A stretch of 49,799 bases of DNA from a virus, in IMG/VR virus record IMGVR_UViG_3300032241_001796, positions 1-49,799 of that record. One strand, given 5' to 3'. Shown here piece by piece: positions 24,430 through 32,035 of the stretch. The notes under the pieces are model-generated. The model did not search any database, was not told the origin of the DNA, and worked only from the letters and a program-made list of their open reading frames with translations. Within the stretch, counting starts at the first letter, position 1. Each line of letters begins with the position of its first letter. The position numbers and the translations under genes are program-made.

Positions 24430-26043
24430 ATGGCACAGACTAAAAAAGTACAAGAAGAAAGAAAAGCCCAATTGATAGCAATGGGTTTTGAGTTATTCGA
24501 GAATGGCAAAATATATTCTCATGAATCGGGAGTATCAATAGACGTTATTCCTTTGCGCGATTCTTCCAAAGAGCATTGGGACACCATTATCGGTGAGGTA
24601 AAAAATGTCATTGAGATAGCAAAGCCAATTCCGGTAACTCATTCAGAGGAAGTACCCCACACCGAAAAAGGAATCGAAATAAGCAAGCGCAATGCTGAAA
24701 GCGATATTGCTAAGTTCGACTTCAACAAAGCCAAAATAACCGAGGCCGGCAAAGTATATTCTGTATTGGCAATCGCTTCACTTACCGATAAAGAAAACTA
24801 CAAAAAAGTAAGAGAGGCAAAGAGCGTTATGCGTACCGCCCGGACAACATTGGAAAAACGCCGGAAGGAGTTAAAGGACTGGTATCTTGTTGAGGGCAAA
24901 AAGATTGACGATTATGCTAAAGAATGTTTTGGCATGATCGAGCCAATAGAAAGCCATTTAGATGCGGAACTTGAAAAGTTTGAGGCATGGCAGAAAGAAG
25001 AAGATGAGCGCAAGGAACGGGAAGCAAACGCCGAATGTGATCGCCGGGTGAATGTGCTGAAAGATGCCGGGATGGTATTTAATGGCAACTACTATGCAGT
25101 AGGTGAAAGCATGAGTATGGATATAAGCACCATCCGAAACATGCCATTACCTGAATTTGATAATCTGGTAGAGAAAGTGAAGCTGGAAAAGGTACGTTTG
25201 GAAGTAGCCGCCGAAACAGAACGTAAGCGCAAAGAACAGGAAGAACAGGAAGCCCGGCGGCAGCGTGAAGAATATGAAGCAGGCCAAAGGAAGCTGAAAG
25301 AGGAGCAGGACAGAATGGAGCGCGAAAAGAGGCAACTGGAAGAAGAAAAAGAGAACATGCGCAAGCAGAAAATATCCATGCGTGAAACGATGTGCAAGAA
25401 TATCGGTATGCAGTTTGATTCTTCCTTACCGGCCTATGTTTTTGAAAACCAGTTTTGCAAAGCCATTGTTTCAAAAGAAACCATAGAGACACTAAACGAT
25501 ACCGAATTTGCTGCAAAGATTGACGAGTGCAATACTTCTATTCAGGAAGGGAAAAAAGCAGAAGAAGCACATAGGGAACGCCAGCGCCAGCAAAGGGAAA
25601 AGGACGAAGCAGACAGGTTAGAACGCCAGAGGATAGCCAATGAAACATACATGCAGCGTTCAACCGAACTAATCAGTTTGGGAATGGTATTGGCCGGGGA
25701 CTTGTTTGTCCGTAAAAACGAGTTCAATGACAAAGCATTTATAACCGTTGAAGTGGTAAAGGCCACAAGTGATGACCTTTGGCCATCTGCGCTTGATTCT
25801 TTGGCAGAAAAAGTAAAAGAGGTAAATGACCTTACCGATTCAAAGCGCAAGGCAATAGCCGATGAAAAAGAGGCATTGAAACCCGAAGTACAAAGGGCAT
25901 GGGAATATTTCCAAAAAGTAAATGCAATTGCCGTTCCCGACTTCGAGAATGAGCAAATAAAGAAAGTGGTAACAAACTTTGCTGAAATAGTGGCAAAGAC
26001 AGCCACCGAAGCGTACAAAATCATTGAAGAATTGCAGAAGTAA
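24430..26043 (+). CDS. Coiled-coil protein with four copies of a small domain
   Basis: A 537-residue charged protein. A ~50-residue pattern (R...L...GM.F....Y......I) appears at about residues 11-57, 202-257, 316-370 and 406-465. Between copies 1 and 2 is a helical DUF1351-like region (FDFNKAKITEAGKVYSVL), and long Glu/Arg/Lys coiled coil lies between copies 2 and 3. It resembles phage proteins that accompany recombination proteins, but the assignment is weak. Its 19-base leader/start region is identical to that of the candidate annealing protein (15189), suggesting joint control. Confidence 0.6.
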   Translation: MAQTKKVQEERKAQLIAMGFELFENGKIYSHESGVSIDVIPLRDSSKEHWDTIIGEVKNVIEIAKPIPVTHSEEVPHTEKGIEISKRNAESDIAKFDFNKAKITEAGKVYSVLAIASLTDKENYKKVREAKSVMRTARTTLEKRRKELKDWYLVEGKKIDDYAKECFGMIEPIESHLDAELEKFEAWQKEEDERKEREANAECDRRVNVLKDAGMVFNGNYYAVGESMSMDISTIRNMPLPEFDNLVEKVKLEKVRLEVAAETERKRKEQEEQEARRQREEYEAGQRKLKEEQDRMEREKRQLEEEKENMRKQKISMRETMCKNIGMQFDSSLPAYVFENQFCKAIVSKETIETLNDTEFAAKIDECNTSIQEGKKAEEAHRERQRQQREKDEADRLERQRIANETYMQRSTELISLGMVLAGDLFVRKNEFNDKAFITVEVVKATSDDLWPSALDSLAEKVKEVNDLTDSKRKAIADEKEALKPEVQRAWEYFQKVNAIAVPDFENEQIKKVVTNFAEIVAKTATEAYKIIEELQK

Positions 26044-26052
26044 TCAACGGAA

Positions 26053-26100
26053 ACTGCTATTTTGTAAGGGAAGTTACGAGTTCGAGCCTCGTTAGCAGTT
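26053..26100 (+). other. Mini tRNA-like fold (acceptor + T arm, no D arm)
   Basis: ACTGCTA (26053-26059) pairs perfectly with TAGCAGT (26093-26099), like a 7-bp acceptor stem. Next to it is a perfect T arm: ACGAG (26076-26080), loop TTCGAGC (26081-26087), CTCGT (26088-26092). Only 16 bases join the acceptor 5' strand to the T arm, so the D arm and a normal anticodon arm are missing. TTTTGTA at 26060-26066 could be a relic anticodon loop. It lies between two genes. Probably a degenerate tRNA or a tRNA mimic. Confidence 0.55.
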
Positions 26101-26112
26101 CAAAAAGAAATT

Positions 26113-26862
26113 ATGAAACACGGTAGTTTATTTAGTGGTATTGGTGGATTTGATTTAGCTGCGGAATGGATGGGTTGGGATAATGTGTTTCATTGTGAAA
26201 TAGAAGAATACCAAAGAGGAGAATTAAACAATAATTTTCCTAAAGCAATAAGTTTTAAAGACATAAAAGATATAGATGGAACACAATTCACAAATTCAAT
26301 TGATATTATTTCCGGAGGATTCCCATGTCAGGACATTAGTATCGCAAACACATATAATGGGGGGGGGCAAGGAATTAAAGGCGAAAGGTCGGGTTTATGG
26401 CAAGAATACGCCCGTCTTATTCGGGAGATTAGACCTAAATACATCGTCTTTGAAAACAGTCCAATGCTCGTTAATAGAGGATTGGAGCACGTCCTATGCG
26501 ACCTTTCCAGAATGGGGTATGATGCGGAATGGAGAATGTTTTATGCTACGCAATTTGGATTCAATCACAGAAGAAAAAGAATTTATGGAATTGCCTACTC
26601 CAAGCAAATCGGATGCGAAAATAATTTTGAACAAGGTGGAATCCTATCAAAAATATTACAACAAAAACCATCAAGACAAAATCCTTTATCAATGCCATTT
26701 GAACGGTTTAACAGCAAATCAGACTATGGACATATACGAATGGATGATGGGTTTTCCAAAGAATTGGATAAGAAGGTTATCGAAAGTTATGGAAACGCTA
26801 TAATTCCAATAATAGCATTTGAAATATTTAAAGCTATACAACAACATGATGATAGTCTATAA
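26113..26862 (+). CDS. dcm: DNA (cytosine-5) methyltransferase
   Basis: A 249-residue C5-methyltransferase with all core motifs: LFSGIGGFDLA (AdoMet binding), GGFPCQDIS (catalytic Cys), FENS in place of ENV, FNHRRKRIYGIA, and the end motif YGNAIIPIIAFEIFKAI. It is short for the family, so the target-recognition region is compact. It would methylate cytosine to hide phage DNA from host enzymes. A nine-G run lies just after the catalytic motif. The same DNA from 26276 to 26803 also encodes a conserved-looking protein in the +1 frame. The end overlaps the next gene. Confidence 0.85.
   Translation: MKHGSLFSGIGGFDLAAEWMGWDNVFHCEIEEYQRGELNNNFPKAISFKDIKDIDGTQFTNSIDIISGGFPCQDISIANTYNGGGQGIKGERSGLWQEYARLIREIRPKYIVFENSPMLVNRGLEHVLCDLSRMGYDAEWRMFYATQFGFNHRRKRIYGIAYSKQIGCENNFEQGGILSKILQQKPSRQNPLSMPFERFNSKSDYGHIRMDDGFSKELDKKVIESYGNAIIPIIAFEIFKAIQQHDDSL
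26276..26803 (+). CDS. Overprinted +1-frame protein inside the methyltransferase gene
   Basis: A 175-residue frame fully inside the methyltransferase gene. Its second half carries phrases I recall as recurring in phage methyltransferase-associated proteins: FPEWGMMRNGECF, ELPTPSKSDA and YEWMMGFPKNW. The first half (FPEDSHVRTLV) is the +1 translation of the catalytic region and is probably not a domain by itself. It could be made from ATG 26276, or as a fusion to the first ~85 methyltransferase residues if one G is lost from, or slipped over in, the nine-G run. Function unknown; expression not proven. Confidence 0.5.
   Translation: MEHNSQIQLILFPEDSHVRTLVSQTHIMGGGKELKAKGRVYGKNTPVLFGRLDLNTSSLKTVQCSLIEDWSTSYATFPEWGMMRNGECFMLRNLDSITEEKEFMELPTPSKSDAKIILNKVESYQKYYNKNHQDKILYQCHLNGLTANQTMDIYEWMMGFPKNWIRRLSKVMETL
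26359..26367 (+). repeat. Nine-G homopolymer in methyltransferase gene
   Basis: GGGGGGGGG encodes Gly-Gly-Gly directly downstream of the catalytic PCQ motif. Nine keeps the methyltransferase in frame; eight would switch the reading into the +1-frame product that ends at 26803. Such tracts are classic phase-variation switches. Confidence 0.75.
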
Positions 26863-27058
26863 CGATAACTCCCAGATGCCACACGGCTACCATCAAGGAA
26901 AGCTATTAAAAGATGTTCCCCCTGGTTATCTGTTATTGATTTATGAAAGCATGTACAATTCAAGACCAAGTAGTGATTATCCGTTATCAGAGTATATACA
27001 TAGTAACCTTTCAAGATTAAAGAGCCAAAATGAGCAGCATAAAACTAAAAATAGCTAA
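26846..27058 (+). CDS. DUF3820-like small protein
   Basis: A 70-residue protein with the DUF3820 pattern: MPHGYHQGKLLKDVPPGYLLLIYES. The family is of unknown function and is common in phages, often near nucleases. The start (MetMet at 26846) overlaps the methyltransferase end and its stop overlaps the next gene, so it is part of a coupled operon. Confidence 0.65.
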   Translation: MMIVYNDNSQMPHGYHQGKLLKDVPPGYLLLIYESMYNSRPSSDYPLSEYIHSNLSRLKSQNEQHKTKNS

Positions 27059-27515
27059 CTGTATTGATTGCGGCAAGGAAGGGCCGGTAATAGCCAAACG
27101 CTGCCAGTTATGCTATAAAAAGCATAGGAGCAAGGTAAACGCTGAAAAGACCAGCAACAAGGCTAAAAAGGTACAAAAAGAGGTATTCGGCACCTATTTT
27201 GCCAGCCAAGCCCACAAAATGCCTGCACGATGTGAGGAAACAGGACAATTACTACCAACTAAACCCGAATGGCTAAAGAAAAGCTGCATGGCGCATATCC
27301 TACCGAAAAGAGATAAATACGGTTTTCCATCGGTTGCCCTGCATCCTAAAAATATGGTTTTCCTGATGCCGGATATTCACCAGAACTTTGATAACCTCGG
27401 TGAATCGTATATAGTGAAAATGAAGATTTACCCAATTCTAAAAGAACGTGTAGCAGCATTGATCCCATTGTTGACCGAAGCAGAAAAAAGAAAAGTGCCT
27501 GAATATTATTTATAA
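27030..27515 (+). CDS. Zinc-ribbon HNH-type nuclease-like protein
   Basis: A 161-residue protein. The N-terminal CIDCGKEGP and CQLC form a zinc ribbon. The centre has CMAHILPKRDKYGF, followed by NMVFLMPDIHQNFDNLG, which fits the HNH/NinG-type pattern (H...N...H). Probably a metal-dependent endonuclease acting in recombination or host DNA cleavage. Overlaps the previous gene by 29 bases. Confidence 0.6.
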   Translation: MSSIKLKIANCIDCGKEGPVIAKRCQLCYKKHRSKVNAEKTSNKAKKVQKEVFGTYFASQAHKMPARCEETGQLLPTKPEWLKKSCMAHILPKRDKYGFPSVALHPKNMVFLMPDIHQNFDNLGESYIVKMKIYPILKERVAALIPLLTEAEKRKVPEYYL

Positions 27516-27531
27516 ATAAAACCTACTAAAA

Positions 27532-27999
27532 ATGGATGCAAAATTCATAGAGAAATTAATAGTTGCCACCTGCGATAAATTCGGAGTACACCCAAGTTCG
27601 CTGTATGAAAAATGCAGAAAGTATGAGATAAAGGTTTGCCGGTGGATAGTCTGGGAGTTGATAATCGTAAGTCAAAAGGCAACCCTTGAAAGAACAGCCT
27701 GCATATTTGGAAAGTATAACCATTCTACAATTATACATGCGCTCGATAATATAAAGGGTTTACTGGAGTACGATAAAACGGCAAAGATTAATTATAACAG
27801 GATAGTATCTGAATTGGGCATTACAATATCTTCAGTTAATTCTTTCAGAAAGCAAAGAGAGAGTAGAAAGGAAAGAAAGGTAAGGATAGATTCTGCGAAC
27901 TCAAGCGTAGATAAGGGAAATCCTATTTACGTTTCAGATCAGCATTTAAAAAAGAAGATGTTGAGATACAAAAAGATGCAACAAAATTTAACCGCTTAA
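27532..27999 (+). CDS. DnaA domain IV-like DNA-binding protein
   Basis: A 155-residue protein. Residues ~1-75 follow the DnaA C-terminal domain: an initial helix with FGVHPSSLYEKCRKYEI, then CIFGKYNHSTIIHAL, matching the DnaA-box recognition segment (G-x-D/N-H-S-T-V-x-H-A). There is no ATPase domain. The rest is basic (RKQRESRKERKVR). It may bind DnaA boxes in the phage origin or compete with host DnaA. No origin was identified by eye. Confidence 0.65.
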   Translation: MDAKFIEKLIVATCDKFGVHPSSLYEKCRKYEIKVCRWIVWELIIVSQKATLERTACIFGKYNHSTIIHALDNIKGLLEYDKTAKINYNRIVSELGITISSVNSFRKQRESRKERKVRIDSANSSVDKGNPIYVSDQHLKKKMLRYKKMQQNLTA

Positions 28000-28009
28000 A
28001 AATATATCA

Positions 28010-28378
28010 ATGATACCAGGATTTGAAACAGAGACAGCAGCCTTAACAGAATATGAGTTAACACTTATTCCAATGTTCTGCAAAGGATTTGCCAATAAGG
28101 TAGGCAAAGAAAATGCAATAACGAATAAAAGCATCATTGCTGGCTTTAAAAATCTTGGAATAAAGTTAAGTGAGAGTAGGGTAAGAAAGATAATAAACCA
28201 TATCAGAGTGAATGGATTGATAGCATGTTTAATGGCAACCTCTGACGGCTATTTTATATCGAATGATGAAGGGGAGATAAGATCATTCATTGATAGTTTA
28301 ATAAGCAGGGAAAGAGCCATTAGGCAGGTCAGGGAATCAATAGAATATCAGTTAAAATCGTTTATTCATAAAAAGTAA
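28010..28378 (+). CDS. Winged-helix protein of replication region
   Basis: A 122-residue protein with the pattern ETAALTEYELTLIPMF, ENAITNKSIIAGF, ESRVRKIINHIRVNGLIACLMATSDGYFIS, which I recall in Bacteroidota phages. It reads as a winged helix plus a C-terminal helical extension. Ten bases after the DnaA-like gene; probably DNA-binding, possibly in origin recognition or regulation. Confidence 0.6.
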   Translation: MIPGFETETAALTEYELTLIPMFCKGFANKVGKENAITNKSIIAGFKNLGIKLSESRVRKIINHIRVNGLIACLMATSDGYFISNDEGEIRSFIDSLISRERAIRQVRESIEYQLKSFIHKK

Positions 28379-28388
28379 AACAACAATC

Positions 28389-29687
28389 ATGAGAAAACAG
28401 TTACAGCAGCATTTAGTTGCGCAAAATACGTCAGGATGGAGTAAAAGGGATTTACTTAAAATAGATGGCAGTTTAGTAATTGCCGAGGGTGATTATAGCG
28501 GAGTGAGTAAAGTTAAACAACAGCTATACCTTCTAAGTGACCGAGAAATAAAGGTAGGAGCAAGTTACACATACGATATGTCCAGCCTATCAGGTAAAGA
28601 GAATGACATTGAAGTAATGGTTTGCCAAGATGAAGCAGAAGCAAAAAGGTGTAATGACAAAAGACAAGCAATAAGATTGGCAAGTAAACGTATCGAAGCC
28701 GCCTACCCTGCAATAGAAGGCATCCCTAAGATCACCGATTCCGATATGAAGGTATTTGTGGAGTGTGGGGGTAAGTGTGTGGTGTGGATGAATATGCATT
28801 TTGTGTCCTGCACTCCCATCATCCAAGACGGCTACTTGTCGCTGGAAATAGAACCATTTGAGATAGCAATGGCGAATAGTATCATAGAAGGTGAATCGTT
28901 TGATGACTTCAAAAATAGAGAATGTGAAACCTACCCCGAAAGATTCAAAAGGCAAGTTGCAAGTGAATACCATAAATGTACATGCTCAAATCAAATTGAA
29001 AGCGATAATTGCACGAAAGAGTGCGACCATACATATCAAGGTAAAACAGCCGCTGATTCAAAACCGGATGAGGTGATGAGTGCGCAGCCGTTTGAGAAAT
29101 ATCCAGAGTTAAAAGATAGCATACAACACATGGCTTGTCATGCTAAAATTGATATGTATTCTTGGACTAATCACCTGCAAAGAATAAATGAGGTTATTGA
29201 ACAACTTGAAAACGCCACCCTCTCCGCCCCTAAAGTGAAGATGAGCGCGGAGGAAATAGCCCAAGACTACAAAAAGCAAATACAGTTAAAAAATGAAGGA
29301 TGGGCAGGTAGTTTGCATCATAAAATATGGTCTTTAGCTTATGAGAATAATAGCGAAGAAGCCTATAATGGTGTGATAAAGGAAATCGAACTATTGACCG
29401 CCTACACCCAAGCCGATAAGGTTGTGGACTGGGATAAAATTGAAGCAGATTTTAAAACATGGTTTGATATTGGCAGTGATTATACTCGTCCATCTACTTA
29501 TGTTAATTGGTTCAAATCCCGTCTTGGCTCCGTATCAGATAAGGGTGGGGAAAAGGTGCTTTTTAAGGGTTTTTGGAAACGTCTTGAAATGTTCGTTTCT
29601 AATGTTAAAGTTAACGACCCAATTAGTGAAGAAGAAAAGGAAATGATACTATTCCATTGCAAACAACAACAGCCCCCAATCAAGTAA
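28389..29687 (+). CDS. Hypothetical protein, 432 residues
   Basis: Not recognised. The N-terminal half looks globular (SLVIAEGDYSGVSKVK, then CGGKCVVWMNMHF). Residues ~198-216 contain a Cys cluster (CTCS, then CTKECDH) that could bind zinc. The second half is helical and acidic. Co-directional with the replication genes, ten bases after the winged-helix gene, so a DNA-metabolism role is plausible but unsupported by motifs. Confidence 0.55.
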   Translation: MRKQLQQHLVAQNTSGWSKRDLLKIDGSLVIAEGDYSGVSKVKQQLYLLSDREIKVGASYTYDMSSLSGKENDIEVMVCQDEAEAKRCNDKRQAIRLASKRIEAAYPAIEGIPKITDSDMKVFVECGGKCVVWMNMHFVSCTPIIQDGYLSLEIEPFEIAMANSIIEGESFDDFKNRECETYPERFKRQVASEYHKCTCSNQIESDNCTKECDHTYQGKTAADSKPDEVMSAQPFEKYPELKDSIQHMACHAKIDMYSWTNHLQRINEVIEQLENATLSAPKVKMSAEEIAQDYKKQIQLKNEGWAGSLHHKIWSLAYENNSEEAYNGVIKEIELLTAYTQADKVVDWDKIEADFKTWFDIGSDYTRPSTYVNWFKSRLGSVSDKGGEKVLFKGFWKRLEMFVSNVKVNDPISEEEKEMILFHCKQQQPPIK

Positions 29688-29705
29688 CCACCAAAATCAA
29701 ATAAC

Positions 29706-29948
29706 ATGAAAATAAGAAAATCAGGTAAGTTTTATTTAAGAATTACAAAGTGTCCACACGTTGAGTGTGTTGCTGTACACGAATGTATAGAAGGTAATCT
29801 ACATAATGTACAATTTGGAGTTGTAACCATATTATTGCAAATATTTTGGCTTTGGTGGATATTAGAAATTTCAAATCCAATTACAACTAAAGGGTATGGT
29901 AAATCGCTTATGGAAGATGTTAGTAGTGAGCATTTACCACTTTCATAA
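29706..29948 (+). CDS. Small protein with one hydrophobic segment
   Basis: An 80-residue frame with CPHVECVAVHEC near the start and a probable membrane helix (FGVVTILLQIFWLWWILEI). Eighteen bases after the preceding stop. No family recognised. Confidence 0.5.
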   Translation: MKIRKSGKFYLRITKCPHVECVAVHECIEGNLHNVQFGVVTILLQIFWLWWILEISNPITTKGYGKSLMEDVSSEHLPLS

Positions 29949-29966
29949 AATTATAAATCAAATAAC

Positions 29967-30116
29967 ATGAACTACGAAGAAGAAGTAAAAATAGTACACC
30001 CCAAAGCATTTATAACAACCATTCAGATTGATTATGATGTGATTGAACCCAACGGGGTTGGCAGCTTTAATTTCTTAGGAGGAAATACAACTAATGAAGA
30101 AAGCGCATGGAAATGA
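29967..30116 (+). CDS. Small acidic protein
   Basis: A 49-residue frame (MNYEEEVKIVHPKAF start) following the same AAATAACATG-type leader as its neighbour. No motif seen. Confidence 0.45.
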   Translation: MNYEEEVKIVHPKAFITTIQIDYDVIEPNGVGSFNFLGGNTTNEESAWK

Positions 30117-30165
30117 TAGACAAGAAAATTGAAAAAATCAATTCACAATCAAACCACAAAAGCAA

Positions 30166-30351
30166 ATGAAAAGCTACATCATCAATTTTTTATCAATCGT
30201 GATTTCTGTTATCTGCTGGGGCGTATGTATTTGCATAGGTATATATGGAAATAAGTTTTGGGAAAGTTTCGCAACAGGAGCGGTTTTTAATATGCCAATG
30301 ATTATTGTTAACAGTGTTTTGTTTTATCGCAATTATAAAAACAAAATATAG
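30166..30351 (+). CDS. Two-helix membrane protein
   Basis: A 61-residue protein with two membrane helices (about residues 5-27 and 37-54) and a basic end (YRNYKNK). Four bases before a lipoprotein gene, so the two may act together in the envelope. Confidence 0.6.
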   Translation: MKSYIINFLSIVISVICWGVCICIGIYGNKFWESFATGAVFNMPMIIVNSVLFYRNYKNKI

Positions 30352-30355
30352 AACC

Positions 30356-30553
30356 ATGAAAAAGATACTACTGATAATCGCATTGGGAGTGTGTGGGTGT
30401 TCAGACCATACATATTTTAGAATAGTTGGCAAACACTATGATTCACAAAACCCAACACTATGCAAATTCTATTATGACAGAAATTACACCATAGATGACG
30501 ATTTTACCGACACCTGCTCCAAATACTCCGTAGGCGACACAATCAAACATTAG
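30356..30553 (+). CDS. Small early lipoprotein
   Basis: A 65-residue protein with a lipoprotein signal peptide (MKKILLIIALGVCGC, lipidated Cys at ~15) followed by Ser-Asp-His. ATG 30356 is chosen over an upstream start because it gives a proper signal peptide. Early-expressed lipoproteins often mediate superinfection exclusion; this is inference. Confidence 0.65.
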   Translation: MKKILLIIALGVCGCSDHTYFRIVGKHYDSQNPTLCKFYYDRNYTIDDDFTDTCSKYSVGDTIKH

Positions 30554-30568
30554 CAACAACCAAACATA

Positions 30569-30754
30569 ATGAAAGTAGGCGATACATATTTAACAGACAA
30601 TTTAGACTTACGAATAATGGCAATAGCGGACAAATACGTTATGCTCCGATACAAAGGATGTATGCCTTTTGTTGAATCAATAAAGGATTTTGAAAAAAGA
30701 AAATTACAGTTGAAAATTAAACACAACAACCAAATTCTTAACAGTCTAAAATAA
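30569..30754 (+). CDS. Hypothetical small protein
   Basis: A 61-residue beta-type fold (VGDTYLTDNLDLRIMAIADKYVMLRY) followed by a basic helix. Resembles small SH3-like barrels common in phages; no family assigned. Confidence 0.5.
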   Translation: MKVGDTYLTDNLDLRIMAIADKYVMLRYKGCMPFVESIKDFEKRKLQLKIKHNNQILNSLK

Positions 30755-30794
30755 ATGAAATGATTAATAACTCGAAACTTGCTGAATTATAAAC

Positions 30795-30802
30795 TAATTT
30801 TG
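30795..30802 (+). promoter_or_regulatory. -7 element giving a leaderless transcript
   Basis: TAATTTTG followed by four bases (CTAT) and the start codon at 30807, the same geometry as at 14827 and 9206. No clear -33 element. Confidence 0.45.
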
Positions 30803-30806
30803 CTAT

Positions 30807-31208
30807 ATGGTATATACTAACGGTAAAGAAATATGTGCTGACAGCAGAAACGAGCTATTCATATTCGCACGAAGCACCGGCATGGATACCCGTTGGTATA
30901 AAGACTTCATAGATCACGGATACTTCCAAATATTCGGGAATGTCAGGAAGTTAATAATGAGGGCAGCAGGCGTGAAGCTGCTAACTTGGGAGCAATTCGA
31001 GGAAAAGGCAAAGCAGATGTACGCAAACGGTCAAAAATTGACTGTAATAGTGCTTGCGATGCAAAATGAGACCGAAAAACAGGAAATTAAATACAACATA
31101 GCCAAATACCGCAACCCCTACAAAAAGACCAGAAAGGAAACCGGCACCGCCGGAAGTAAAAGGGCAAACCTTCAAACAAGGAAAGCAATCGAGCGAAGCG
31201 AGGATTAA
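30807..31208 (+). CDS. DUF4031-like protein
   Basis: A 133-residue protein. Residues ~1-60 follow the DUF4031 pattern: MVY start, ADSRNELFIFARSTGMD, W then DHGYFQIFGNVRKLIMRAAGV. The C-terminal 40 residues are basic and disordered-looking. Function of the family is unknown; the basic tail suggests nucleic acid contact. Confidence 0.6.
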   Translation: MVYTNGKEICADSRNELFIFARSTGMDTRWYKDFIDHGYFQIFGNVRKLIMRAAGVKLLTWEQFEEKAKQMYANGQKLTVIVLAMQNETEKQEIKYNIAKYRNPYKKTRKETGTAGSKRANLQTRKAIERSED

Positions 31209-31219
31209 AAACAAACAGG

Positions 31220-31429
31220 ATGCCATTAGAACAAATGCAGTTACTTCCAGAAGAAGTGAAAAGAAAGTTTTTGGATAAACTACCTCAAAACACAACCACA
31301 ATAAAGCTAATCGGAGTGAAACTATACGGAACGGAAAACCCCGTAGGGGTGGATAAAACAGGTTTTGAGTTAATAGGGCTGCAAGGCGATTGGTTTATTT
31401 ATACCAAGAATAAAAGGCAAAGTAGCTAA
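31220..31429 (+). CDS. Hypothetical small protein
   Basis: A 69-residue frame (MPLEQMQLLPEEVKRKFL start) with a helical first third and a beta-type remainder. Last supported gene of the early region. Eleven bases after the preceding stop; family unknown. Confidence 0.5.
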   Translation: MPLEQMQLLPEEVKRKFLDKLPQNTTTIKLIGVKLYGTENPVGVDKTGFELIGLQGDWFIYTKNKRQSS

Positions 31430-31534
31430 TGCTGATTCAGGTACTCGGTTGTCCCAAGATTTTTCAGCATTTCTAATGGGATATATTAAAAGCCAATTGT
31501 ATAAGGGGCGAACCGAAAAGACTGCTTTGCTTGT

Positions 31535-31567
31535 AAAAGGCGTATCAGAAATGGTGCGCTTTTTTTA
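31535..31567 (+). terminator. Intrinsic terminator between early and packaging genes
   Basis: AAAAGGCGTATC (31535-31546) pairs with GGTGCGCTTTT (with G-T pairs) around AGAAAT and runs into seven T residues. It separates early and late regions. Confidence 0.65.
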
Positions 31568-31583
31568 TTGTAAAGAATTTACA

Positions 31584-31610
31584 TAACTTTGATTTGACAA
31601 TGATTTGACA
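31584..31610 (+). promoter_or_regulatory. Packaging-operon promoter element with direct repeat
   Basis: TAACTTTG (31584-31591) is a -7 box 21 bases before the terminase gene. GATTTGACA occurs twice at 11-base spacing (31591-31599, 31602-31610), possibly a regulator site. The -33 element is weak (T-rich 31561-31566). Confidence 0.5.
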
Positions 31611-31612
31611 CA

Positions 31613-31996
31613 ATGGCTGCGACTGAAAAGCAAAAAGCAAATATAATACCACCCAAAAAAGGGGAAGTCAGGAACCCGAAGGGCAAGCCAAAGGGGATAA
31701 AGAACCGTTCAACGATTCTAAATGAGTTCATGAGCTGTAAGATGAAGAAAATCAACCCGATAACTGGAAAGATGGAAACGCTTACGGTGGAGCAGCATTT
31801 GGAACTGGCATTGATTAAACAGGGCTTACGGGGCAATACCAGGGCGCAAACGTTAATGATGGAGAAACGTTATGGTAAGGTGCCGTTAGACCTAAATTTG
31901 GCAGGGCAGCAGGGTAATAACGAGCCTATCAAGATGGAAATGATTACTCAGGCAGAGATAAAACTGATAGCCGATACAATTAAGAAGGATATATAG
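31613..31996 (+). CDS. Small terminase-like protein (DUF5681)
   Basis: A 127-residue protein with the DUF5681 signature NPKGKPKGIKNRST near the N-terminus, followed by a helical part (GNTRAQTLMMEKRYGKVP). Such proteins precede large-terminase genes in many phages and are treated as small terminase subunits that recognise DNA for packaging. Forty bases upstream of the large terminase. Confidence 0.7.
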   Translation: MAATEKQKANIIPPKKGEVRNPKGKPKGIKNRSTILNEFMSCKMKKINPITGKMETLTVEQHLELALIKQGLRGNTRAQTLMMEKRYGKVPLDLNLAGQQGNNEPIKMEMITQAEIKLIADTIKKDI

Positions 31997-32035
31997 TCAA
32001 ACTATTAATAATAGCCATAGTGGCTTGTCTATACG

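Noticed and set aside
26053-26100. attP core in a tRNA 3' end, or a functional tRNA gene
   Set aside because: No integrase is present, and the fold lacks D and anticodon arms, so neither integration nor a normal tRNA is supported.
31476-31586. 36-residue frame before the terminase operon
   Set aside because: It runs through the terminator hairpin and its T tract; no promoter or overlap supports it.
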